A stretch of 64,000 nt of DNA, from the NCBI GenBank assembly GCA_019915135.1, contig JAHLMK010000017.1, positions 310,001 to 374,000 of the forward strand. Reading direction: 5' to 3'. Shown here in pieces: positions 35,866-45,660 of this stretch (positions are counted from its first letter, which is position 1; each line of letters starts with the position of its first letter). Both the position numbers and the translations under genes were made by a program. The notes under the pieces are model-generated. The model saw only the letters and a program-made list of their open reading frames with translations, ran no database searches and was not told where the DNA came from. Origin of the DNA: Strobilurus pachycystidiatus (lineage: Eukaryota > Basidiomycota > Agaricomycetes > Agaricales > Physalacriaceae).

Positions 35866-37602
35866 ATGTCGCGCCTGCTCCTCGATGGCTGGCACGTCGT
35901 TCTCGGGATTGAAACTCATGCTCAAATAAAGTCGCGCCAAAAGCTATTCTCCAGCGCACCGACATCGCTGCTGTCGCATGCGCCCAACACGAGATTCAAC
36001 CTGTTCGATGCTGCCTTCCCCGGAACGCTCCCGCGCATAAACCCGAAATGTGTCCTCCTTGCGCTAAGGGCCTCCCTTGCACTGAATTGTCGCGTACAGG
36101 AGCGTTCGGCGTTCGACAGGAAGCACTACTTTTATTCTGACCTTCCGGTGGGATACCAAATCACACAACACTACGCCCCCATTGCGCTGGATGGACACCT
36201 CGTTCTCCCGACGTCAGGAAAGAAGATCAGGATCAAGCAGGTCCAGATGGAACAGGTGCGGCGCGCGTACCACTCTCCATCCCGCGCTCATGCACCCTAT
36301 GCCTAGGACACTGCAAAATCCATATTCGAACCGCGCACACACACTTCCTACATCGACCTCAACCGTTCCGGCAGCGGTCTCCTGGAAATTGTAACAGAGC
36401 CCGACCTGGAATCCCCGGACGAGGCCGCAGAGTACGTCCGTGCCCTGCAAGGAGTTTTGCGCGCAGTCGGCGCCAGTGACGGAAATATGGAAACGGGCTC
36501 TCTGCGCTGCGACGTCAACGTTTCCATCCATCGCCCAGGCGAACCTTTTGGAACCCGCTGTGAAATCAAGAACCTCAACAGTGTTAGATACATTGTCGCG
36601 GCCATTCGTATGTCCCCCTAGGTCTTCATGTTTCCCAAAACTCATTAACCTCGGACAGACCATGAAATAGAACGACAAAAGGCGCTCTTGTCACAGGCTT
36701 TGCCTGTGGCTCAAGAAACACGAGGATTTGACCACCACCGATGGGAGACATTCAAGCTCCGTTCCAAGGAAGACGCGCCGGACTATCGTTACATGCCTGA
36801 CCCCAACCTAGGTGTGCTTAGTATCGACGAGGTGTGTTTGGACTTGGATTGGTCGATAGTTGTTGACTGTTTAGAAGAGCGAAATCTCGGATGTGCACAG
36901 GAGTCTCCCTTTACTTCCCGATGCATATAGGACGCGTCTCGTTGAGACTTACGAACCTCAGGGAGTAACGCGGGATGACATTGACGTTCTAATGTCACTG
37001 GACACTGCGCGAGAGATACCTTACGATGGGGAAGACGAAATATGCCTCGATGATCGCGGTGCTGCTGAGATTAGCGCTGTCGCTTACTTTGAGAGAATTG
37101 TGGACAACGGGAAACGTGATCCCAAAACGGTCATCAACTGGCGAGTATTTCTGCTTGAACTGGGCCTCCCGTAATAACACTTCCTTCCAGGATTCTACAC
37201 ACACTTCTTGGTGACCTATCCGCCCAAGAAAAAACATTCTCATCCAACCACGTCTCGGTGGATCAGCTCTCAGAATTGATTGACTTGGTGGCTTCTAAGG
37301 AAATGACGAGGGCGTCCGGTAAACTCTTGTTGCGGCATATACTGAGCAGCAACCCCTCGTCATCAGTCAAGCAGCTTGCGAAGGAACTTAACTTGACTTC
37401 GAGGCCGTCGATCCCAGACGACGTAAACTTGGTCGCGTTGTGTCAAAAAGTCATAGATACGATGCCGCGCGAGGTCGACGCTTTGCGCTCCGGACATCGT
37501 GGCGTTGTGAACAAACTGGTGGGCAGGGTGATGAAGGAGACGAGAGGAAGGATCGATGCAAATGCAGCGAAGGATGTTATCATGTCACTCATAAATAAGT
37601 GA
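35866..37602 (+). CDS. PET112: Glutamyl-tRNA(Gln) amidotransferase subunit B, mitochondrial
   Basis: B subunit of the GatFAB/GatCAB amidotransferase, which makes mitochondrial Gln-tRNA(Gln) by amidating Glu-tRNA(Gln). The catalytic cradle motifs are clear: [71 protein letters not shown], and [18 protein letters not shown]. The tail domain that binds tRNA closes the protein ([42 protein letters not shown]). About four introns. The ATG at 35866 directly precedes the conserved region and leaves almost no presequence, so an additional upstream exon carrying a mitochondrial signal is possible; the open frame continues to 35800, but that part is unlike a presequence. Confidence 0.93.
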
Positions 37603-37830
37603 CACTGAGTCAAGATTATGAACGAGCATAAGCACACAAGACTCTGGTTTCGACTACTAGTCTCTCCTAGGCACCCTAAGCAAATTGACAGTAGAGTTTA
37701 TTTGAGCACCACCTAATTCGCTACTAAGTACACTGCTCCGATCGACCAGGCATCTACATATGGATGACAAGAGGATCATACTGTAATGACGAAGATGTCG
37801 AGGAAAGCGATAACGACGAAGAAAACGATA

Positions 37831-40825
37831 CTACCGCTTCTTGTGGCTCGGTCTCGCGTTCTTTGCCCGCTTCCTGTCCGCCACCTGTCTCGTTTTGCGA
37901 ATTTGGTCAGCATTCTTGAGTTCGCTCTTGACCCTCCCGACACTCTTCGCCCCATACCGGCTACCCGCCTTCTTTCCATGCTTGCCAGGAGGTCCCGGGC
38001 GCGGCGGAGCAGGCTCGCCAGCCTCGTCCCTCTTTTTGTTCTGCCTCGACTTCCTCTCATAATCCATGCTCAACTTGTCCAACGGTTTCGCAGTCGTCAC
38101 CTTGTTGTGCTTGAACTTCTGTCCCCCGAACTTTTTGCCGCGTGCATTCTCATGCTCCGTCTCTCCCGTCCTCGGCAAACTCACACGATTCTTCGCTTTC
38201 CACTCGTCGAATCGACCGCTCCTATATGTCGCGGGCAGTTTCGTCCCGCTCTCCGTCCGCACCATTTTGACGTTGTCGGCACCCAGACCGTCACCCTTGA
38301 TGAACTTCTTCTTTTTCTTGTCCCAAGTCATTTGGTTTCGCTGGCGTTTGGCTGTACCTTCGTCGGTGGTCAGATCGAAAGTGGCACGGCCTGCTTGCTC
38401 AGCAAATGTGGCTCCATCGGTCAAGGAGTATCTGACATTAACTTAGCTCTGAGGAGAGGAAAGGAAAGGAAAAGCGTACCCTTTCTCGGTGACAGCGTCC
38501 TTCTGGTAATGAGACATATAGAAATCTTCGTCCCGATAGCTGGTCTTTTTGGTTGAGGTGTCGAAAACCGCCTGAGAGTTCCAGTGAGTAGATGTACAAG
38601 CGCGTTCAGAGAAAAAGTGTACCATAATCTCATCTTCATCTGCCATTTCGACCTCTTTGTCTCCTGGGGCCCCAGCTTCTTCTTCGTCATCTTCTTCATC
38701 CTGGGCAGCGGTGGATGTAGAAGCCAACGCCCGCTGGGCTGATTTCTGCAAAGCCTTCCGTCGTTCCTTCATTAACGCGGCATTAGCGGTGTTGGCCTTC
38801 CCGCCAGCCTCCAAAATGGTTTCAGAGGGCCGGAAGGCATTGACTGTTCGCAACAGGGCCTTTCGCGCCTCTTCTTGAGCCCGTCTCTGAGCACCGTCTG
38901 CACCACGGAGAAGAACGGGATGGACGCCAGAATCTGAGCCCGCAAGCATGAATTTGGGATCCTTCGACATATCCTTTGCCCTTTTGTAACTCTGCTGTGA
39001 AGCCTTGCCTTTACTGCGCTCATACATAGCGTGTCCACGCTGCATGACCTGTTTCAGACTCGGCAAAGAATGATTGACGTCGTCCATGGATCGCACATAC
39101 TCCATGTCCTCGTCAATCTTGTCCCGCTGGAAAGTCCCAAGTACCAGTGACTCCGTATAGACTTGATCACTGTCCTCAGTTACGTCGCTCTTCAACGGAC
39201 GGCCAAGGAAGAGCTGTAGGTCTAGCAGATAAGGAAGCTCTGTGTGGGTGACGAACGACCAAGCCCAACCCTGACGACCAGCACGAGCGGTTCGTCCAAC
39301 GCGATGCACAAAGACACGGGCGCCTTGAGGGAAGTCGTAGTTGACGACGTTCTCCAAGACGGGGATATCGATACCTCGAGCGGCAACATCGGTGACAACC
39401 AAAACATTGGTTAGTCCTCGACGGAACTGATCCATCTGGAAAGTACGGGCAGCCTGGTCGAGAGATCCGTAGATGTGAGAGACAGAGTAATTGGCGGTGG
39501 TGAGGAGGTTGGTGAGATACTCGACGTGATGCTTCGTAGCAGCAAAGACAAGTGTTTGATGCGGTGCAGTAAATTGTTCAGGATGTTTGCCCTTCCCTTT
39601 TCGTTTCTTGTCCGTGCTCTCGGAAGCCTCTTGAGCCTTGCTTCCGAACGGCACTTTGATGACATCTCGGAGAAGAGAGAGGAGGCAGGCGTCTTTCTCG
39701 GCGGACTTGACCGAGAAGAAGGCCATTTTCAGGTCAGGACTAATCTTGCTTTCCGCATCGAGACGGACAAGCTTGGGATTCTGCAAACCAGCCTTTGCAA
39801 ACTCGACCAATGATTTCGGGAGGGTGGCAGAGAATAGGAGCGTTTGTCGGGCGGCAGGAAGACGCTGAAGAATCTCGCTGAGGGCTATCTCGAAACCCAT
39901 CTCGAAAAGACGATCTGCTTCATCGAAGACGACATATTGGACAGACTTGAGATCCAAGTTCATTTCAACAATCAGATGGAGGAGTCGACCGGGAGTTGCG
40001 ATGATTCTGTGTATGATAAGTTGAGTAATGCATCGTAAGAATGGAGTAGATAGTACAAACACGTCTGGATTGTTACTGATCATTTCAAACTGTTCGTCGA
40101 GACCCTCGCCACCAACGATGAGACCCCAGCGCAGTGATTGACTGTGTTTGGAGCTGCTGGACTCCTTGTCGCCTGCGTGATCTCCGTCACTCGAATGCCA
40201 TCCTCTCGCGAGCTCCTTGCCGACCTTGAGAACCTGTAGTGCCAGTTCTCGTGTCGGCAACAGTATAAGAGCGCGGGCACCAAAAGCAGTTGCATGTCGA
40301 CCGCCGAGACGCTGCACGAGAGGAACAAGATAGGCAAGGGATTTGCCTGAGCCCGTCCGTGCCATGCCGACTAGATCGCGTGGTGGGGCAGCTAATAGGG
40401 CAGGGATAGACAGTCGTTGGATGGGAGTTGGTATACGGAATCCCTGAAGAGTAAGAGAGCGCAACAAGGAGGGATGGAGACCTTCGAAGTGACATTAGTA
40501 GATGAAGATGAAGACCCAACGGAAACACACCCATGCTCTGGAAACTGCCACCACCGACCTCTCCTTTAGTAAGCTTCGCCTTGCCTTTGGCCTTCTTAAC
40601 GACCTCCGTGCCGCTCTTGACGTTCCTTTGCGCGATGGATTGGGCCATTATTTGCATGAGATCGTCGTCGTCCTCTTCATTTTGGGCGATTTTTTGGCGC
40701 TTGGTCGTCAATGCCGAGGATATGTCGATTTCGTCGTCAGAGAGAGCAACCTCCGAGAAGGCATCGGATCCCGAGCCGCTCTCATTGTCGTCGCCGTCGC
40801 CGGTGAATTTTCGTTTCAAGACCAT
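37831..40825 (-). CDS. DBP10: ATP-dependent RNA helicase Dbp10 (DDX54)
   Basis: Nucleolar DEAD-box helicase for 60S ribosomal subunit assembly. The N-terminal tail is acidic and basic in turn (EEDDDDLMQIMAQSIAQ). Helicase motifs in order: Q motif GFRIPTPIQRLSIP, Walker A MARTGSGKSLAYLVPL, motif Ia LLPTRELALQ, motif Ib ATPGRLLHL, motif II VVFDEADRLFEMGF (DEAD), motif III FSATLPKSL, then DVAARGIDIPVLENVVNYDF and VHRVGRTARAGRQGWAW. The C-terminal DBP10CT domain (YTLTDGATFAEQAGRATFDL, WDKKKKKFIKGDG) and a strongly basic end (NARPSHKKR) are diagnostic of Dbp10. Five or so introns. The frame is open up to 40852, but the ATG at 40825 (MVLKRKF) gives the family-like start. The gene is convergent with PET112, about 230 bases apart. 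Confidence 0.95.
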
Positions 40826-41815
40826 GAAAGTTTGGAAAAAGCGGATGATCACGTCACGTCACTCAAGTACTTACTGCTCAGACCTTCTCAGACTCTTCCT
40901 GAGTTATTTCTCAAGCTCGGACAAGTCGAGCTAATTCGACCTGCACTTCTGTTTGATTCCTCGTGAACCACGACACTTGCTTTGTGAACGTAGAGATTCC
41001 GCTGCCATAAGTACATACTCGCAGCTCGAACCTCGACTGGCCTCAGGCGTTCGGCAAATCGGACCGACAGACCGACCTCGCAACGCTCAATAAACGGTGG
41101 CGCTCAGTCTTACTACCTATCAGCCACGTACTATCGCTGTTGGTCTTTCAATGATAGGGACCTTTGGGTCTATTTCTGATTGCTTTTCCTCAGAATTCAT
41201 ACTCTTGCAGCTTGTGAGTGTGCAAGGATATGCAGGCGTAACGCAAAGTGGTTCTCGACGCCAGCCTGATTCTCTTGCGTTTTCTTACCCTCGTGCATCA
41301 GCATTGCCTGAGTACTACAGTCCAGAGAGGCGCAGGGCGGGACTTCTGAAAATGCAAGTAAGTACAGTATAAGGCTCCTGGACCTTAGCCGTGGCAATTC
41401 GAAGCACCACTGGCCGAGTATCAATAGAAATTAGAATAGGATACTCTTCTTGAAACAGGGTCACAAATGAGTGACTCCTCCGAGTCCTCCGTGCAGTCAA
41501 CATGGTCAATGAATGCATCCCGACTGGTTTCTAACGCCGCCGCCGCCGCCTGAAACGAAGGACGACTCAAGAGCAGGACATCCCTCGAAATTTTCCGTCG
41601 TGTCTTCAAGTACAAGACGGGGGTATAGACCCGGTGTAGACTGATACTAGTGTGGGGTCGGGAGTTGCCGACAATACCGGTTGCCTCTCCACATCGAAGC
41701 ACAGATTCTAGTATATAATGCCGCTATAAATCCACGAGAACCTCCATTCGTCCTTCCTTCCTTCCCCTTCCCTTCCTTCCGTCTCTTACACCAACAACCC
41801 ACCACCATAATAAGG
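40826..41815. promoter_or_regulatory. Divergent 1 kb upstream region of DBP10 and a secreted-protein gene
   Basis: No gene recognised. On the right side, TATATAA (41712-41718) and TATAAA (41725-41730) lie about 90-105 bases before the ATG at 41816, followed by a nearly pure pyrimidine leader (41752-41790, CTTCC repeats). This combination marks strongly expressed fungal genes. On the left, GTACTTAC (40867-40874) lies 42 bases before the DBP10 ATG. A third related element (GTAAGTACAGTAT) is at 41356. Confidence 0.6.
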
Positions 41816-42347
41816 ATGATGAAGTCGACTGCTTTCTTCTCTGCCCTTTCTACCCTTTGCTCATTGTCGCTCATCAATGCGGCTGCATTGGACGTTTACG
41901 CTCCCAAGATCATCAGCCCCACAACGGGCACCGTTTGGAAGGTCGGAGAGACTGTCAACGTTACCTGGTGCGTATTGCCACATAGGTGGTACATGCCTCG
42001 TCTCATCAGCTACCTGTAGGGATGCTTCCAACCCTCCTCCGCATATCACCAATCCCAAGGGTGAAGTTCACCTCAGGCTGGACGATAAAACCAACGGGAG
42101 TAAGTCACTAGAGTCGAGCCTCCGTATTCTTCTGATCGTCTCTGCAGCTGCGATTGCCTCAGGCTTTAACATTACCGACGGCAGTGTTAGCTTGACTGTT
42201 CCCGACGTAGAGTCCGCCGCAGACTACGTTGTCGTTCGTGAGTGAACAGTCTCGTCCGTCCTGTGTGCCGTTCCTGACGGTTGATCAGTCTTCGGTGACT
42301 CAGGAAACTGGAGCGAAGAATTCACAATTTCGAGCTCTGCGGTCTAA
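41816..42347 (+). CDS. Small secreted Kre9/Knh1-like (Ser-Thr-rich membrane family) protein
   Basis: About 130 residues after splicing three introns. A signal peptide (FFSALSTLCSLSLINAAA) is followed by one domain of the PF10342 type: DVYAPKIISPTTGTVWKVGE, TVNVTWDASNPP, GEVHLRLDD, FNITDGSVSLTVPDV, ADYVVVLFGDSGNWSEEFTI. This beta-sandwich occurs in cell-wall beta-1,6-glucan proteins Kre9/Knh1 and in many secreted agaric proteins. The Ser/Thr-rich region and GPI-anchor signal of larger members are missing, so the protein is probably freely secreted or cell-wall associated. TATA boxes and a pyrimidine-rich leader suggest strong expression. Two successive ATGs (41816, 41819) can serve as start. 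Specific function unknown. Confidence 0.85.
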
Positions 42348-42502
42348 TTTCCTGCTTCAAAGTATCGGAGTTCCGGACACTTGCTACCCTTGAATTAACA
42401 CTCACTTTTATGGACTTTTATTGATATAATTACAATGGACCTTTGTCGGCTTTCACTGATACACTGCTCGAGATACACAACATCTGCCGCTTGAAAGAAT
42501 GT

Positions 42503-43416
42503 TCAACGTCGGGATGAGGGCGGCCGCGCGATGCTACTTGTCGGTTGGCCTCCCCGCCCTCGTGATCCTGCGTCTGGCGCATAAACGCCTTGAGTCGACT
42601 AAGGGACAACCTTACTCACCTATTTGTGACGGTGGCGCCGTACCTCGCATGCCCCGCATGCTAGCGCGGGTTCCTCGGACGCCTCTAACACCACCTCTAG
42701 CTACCGGTTTTGCAGGCTTTTCCCGCTCCAGTCGCTCCTTTTCTTCCCTTTCTTGTCGTTCGATTCTTTCCTGTTCTAGTCGTTCGCGTTCGCGTTGTGC
42801 AGTCCGGCGCCGTTCCTCCGCCTGCTCGGCTGCAGCTCTGCGTTCTTGAATGATTGTTTGCTCGTCCTAGATTGTCAATGAGTCCCTCCCCTGAACGCAT
42901 AACATACAGTCGGTATACAGACCGCTTCTGCTCCATGCCAATTGTCGTCGAATATGAGCCGGGAAAAGTCCTCTGTCCGCGACAGAGTTTGGACGTATTT
43001 ATTGAGCAACGCGTCCGTCTCGTCAAGTTGCTTGGCTAGAAGCTATGGATGCGATCAGAAAGTTCCAGTCTACGGCACGCGTCGCCTACCTCGGTCGCCG
43101 AATCGGTATTATCGAGGGCCTCATTGAACAACGTAAACGTCGTATTTAGTTTCTTGAGAATGAACAGATCGCTTTGCAGCCTGTCTTCCCGGGTTCTGGT
43201 AGCCAGTTTCTTGACAGTCTCCGGGTCAACTTCGCCGCCATCGTCGTCTTTTCCCGGCGTTGACGGCGCGGTGTAGGTGACAGTGCGGTCCGCCAAGGAA
43301 AGCTCGGAGATCGATAGGTCATGATGAGAGGAGCCTAGCAGCGGTGACTCGGATAGCAGATGCTGAGAGCCGTTTTCAGAAAAGGAGATGTCGACCGAAC
43401 TATCAGTAGTGCTCAT
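42503..43416 (-). CDS. DUO1: DASH/Dam1 complex subunit Duo1
   Basis: Subunit of the fungus-specific ring complex that couples kinetochores to microtubules. The N-terminus is Ser/Asp-rich (SSVDISFSENGSQ). The core helix begins at LQSDLFILKKLNTTFTLFNE, and the signature segment is LLAKQLDETDALLNKYVQTL followed by SRLIFDDNWHGAEA. A long Glu/Arg helix (ERLEQERIERQEREEKERLE) follows, then an RG-rich tail (RGGVRGVRGTRASMRGMRG). A final intron of about 52 nt joins SQIG to SRGRGGQPTSSIARPPSSRR, with the stop at 42503. If that intron is retained, the frame stops a few codons later at 42612. I chose the ATG at 43416 (MSTTDSS); an upstream in-frame extension to 43506 is open but has unrelated composition. 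Confidence 0.88.
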
Positions 43417-43734
43417 GTTGTGATCGAGTGGGCAAGTCGTGGTAAAGAGGCAAGCGCGTCCGTGACGTAACCAGAGGGACATCCTTCCACTGTCCATCAT
43501 TTCCAACGCGCCTCTGATCCAGCGCTGAATTCTTTGCGTCGAGTTTTACAGTTCAGAGACATCCTCATCAGGTTTGGTCAGGTTCTGGTGATCGCCAAGT
43601 ACCGCAAATGGAACTTCTGAGACTTTCTCACAAAGTACATAACATGTGGCGCCGACGGTGTAAAATCTTTAGATCTGACTGGAAGGACAGCAAATACTCG
43701 AGAATTACAATGGTTACAAAGGAGGCTAGGTCAT

Positions 43735-45207
43735 CTACAACTTCATTCGCTCTGCGCCGCGAACGCCACTGCTAAAAAGCCCTTCCCGCTTCTCAATCGA
43801 TTTCTTCTGCAAAAGACAAGCAAACTCGGACATGCAATTCATCACGGTCAAATCATCACCGTCAAGGACCGAATACAGCATCGCGTTCACGCCCCTCGTT
43901 ACGCCGTTTACCCAGTAATTGAACGTACCGGATGGTGTACGACGATACAACCCAACATCCATTCGACAGAGGTGGGAGATAGATGGGTGGCGACCTTTGT
44001 TTTTCTCCTCGAGGAGCGCAAGGGCTTTGAGCGTGATTTCGGCAAAGTTGACCACGTCCTTGGAGGCGAGACGTCCATCAGAGAGCAAACGAGGAGGTAG
44101 CGAGGCAAAATCGATTTCCGCGTCCTCCGTACCCATGAAGCGTTCACTATAATGAGAATGCTGGTTAGATCTTCCTTGTAGGAGGCAGGACTTCACCCAC
44201 TTCAGAGCCTTAAGACTCCAGCCTTCGAGCACTTTCGACATCCTCCATACCCCCGCGTCGTCCCTCATGGCGGGCATTACGCTTACAACCTTTCCGCCCA
44301 CCATGTAAATTCGCCACTCAGGAGCCCGATGCATCCATTGCACGTACTCCTGCTTCATCAACCGAGGACCCTGGCCAACCTTGATTTCCTCGTCACTACG
44401 CTCATCGCCTCTCCCAATGACGCGGGGTGTATCATTCAGATGACGGCCTTCTTCCTTCAGAATCCACACACCATTTCCCGGAATTGGAGATTTCCTGTAG
44501 GCCATGGTCTTGGGCCGACTGGTGTGGGTATCGTCAATAGCGATCTTTTCCAGCATCTTTACAACGTCTATCTTCTTCGCAGCATACTCAAACTCGCCAA
44601 GAGGAGGAAAGAGCAGAGTTCTATCAACGAGTTGGAGCATCTCGCGCCGAAAGTCTTTGTACGCGGATGGGGAGGTGAGGATGGGTAGGGTGGATCTAGA
44701 TGGGACAGCGTGTTTGTCAGAACAGATATCGGACAGTGTGATGACGATAGTCACAATTCATCTGTCTCGTCCGAGAAGCGGACAAGAATGCTCGTATACC
44801 GGTACAGTCTGTCTGGAGTTTTCACCACGGTGTCTACGAAACTCTCCCAACTCATGATGTCGACTTCCAGTGTAGGCTCTAAAGTTAAATGATACGCCAT
44901 CAAGACCTAAAATGATAAATCAAATTTTCAGCGCGCGAAGGATATGCATATGACAGACCGTGTAATGAGCATGTACTAGAACATTTTCCGGGTCATCAGT
45001 ATCCTGGTCGGGAACTCTGAAAATAAAGCCTTTGAAAGCGTTGATGCCAGTGAGCTGTCTCGCAGTGTCCTCATTAAGCCTGAGACACGACCATGACACG
45101 TTCATCTTGTCGTTGTTGTTCAATGGACCAGGGCATTTGTCAGGAAGGGGACCTGGGACTATGAGGATGCTAGCATTGTGTGCAAGTTTCTTCCGTTTGG
45201 GCGCCAT
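43735..45207 (-). CDS. Uncharacterised protein, possibly ATP-grasp-like
   Basis: No family recognised with confidence. The first exon (MAPKRKKLAHNASILIVPGP) gives an ordered N-terminal domain with VSWSCLRLN and VHAHYTVCHMHILRAL. The large last exon contains segments that look like an enzyme: GNGVWILKEEGRH, RLMKQEYVQWMHRAPEWRIYMVGGKVVSVM, and CRMDVGLYRRTPSGTFNYWVNGVTRG. The order basic nucleotide-loop, E-x-R-x-Y-x-V-x-G-K-V, then R-x-D-[VI]-G and an N-x-[VI] near the end resembles ATP-grasp ligases (xE(F/W)Rv.v..gkv; RvD....vNEi). The final Asn/Glu metal ligands are not clearly met, so this is an inference only. About three introns. Two copies of GGTAAGTAC lie about 170-190 bases upstream of the start. 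Neighbours give no functional hint. Confidence 0.6.
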
Positions 45208-45378
45208 GTCGTTGTCCAGATCGGAGGTTTTCCTCTTAGACTCGACCGAGTCGAATTGACCGGAATCGCTGGACGATGTTGTGGGTGTACGACTTCCGGC
45301 TGGGGGGACGAAGGCGCCACGTGTTTACAACGGTCTTGTTCAAAGTCCTTGGGTCCGTTGGGAGGGGTACTTGAATCC

Positions 45379-45398
45379 GGTAAGTACCTGGTAAGTAC
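45379..45398. repeat. Direct repeat of GGTAAGTAC in an intergenic region
   Basis: Two copies of GGTAAGTAC separated by two bases, in the 453-base divergent gap between the uncharacterised minus-strand gene (start 45207) and the trypsin-like plus-strand gene (start 45661). It closely parallels the repeat before the RabGAP gene. Possible transcription-factor site; no factor can be named. Confidence 0.5.
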
Positions 45399-45660
45399 TA
45401 TCCTTGATCGGGAAGTGCAATCCGATTTGGCAACGGGCGGCGAAAGCTGAATTCAGAGTGTGTCCGTGTATGTAATTGCAAGTTAGGCTAAGGATATGTT
45501 ATAGACCACCCTTGTACTCCAGCCTCAGCGCCCTGAGATAACTTGCCTCGAATGTGTTGGGCTCCGAGCCTCCGACCTGCCTCCGATGCAAGTCCCGAAA
45601 AGGAATTGATCGGGGCAATCACCATTTTGTGATTTCTTCCTTGGCCTTCACGCTGACGGT

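Noticed and set aside
41024..41045. Reverse-strand GAGGTTCGAGCTG resembles a tRNA B box.
   Set aside because: The last consensus bases do not match and no A box or acceptor stem is present.
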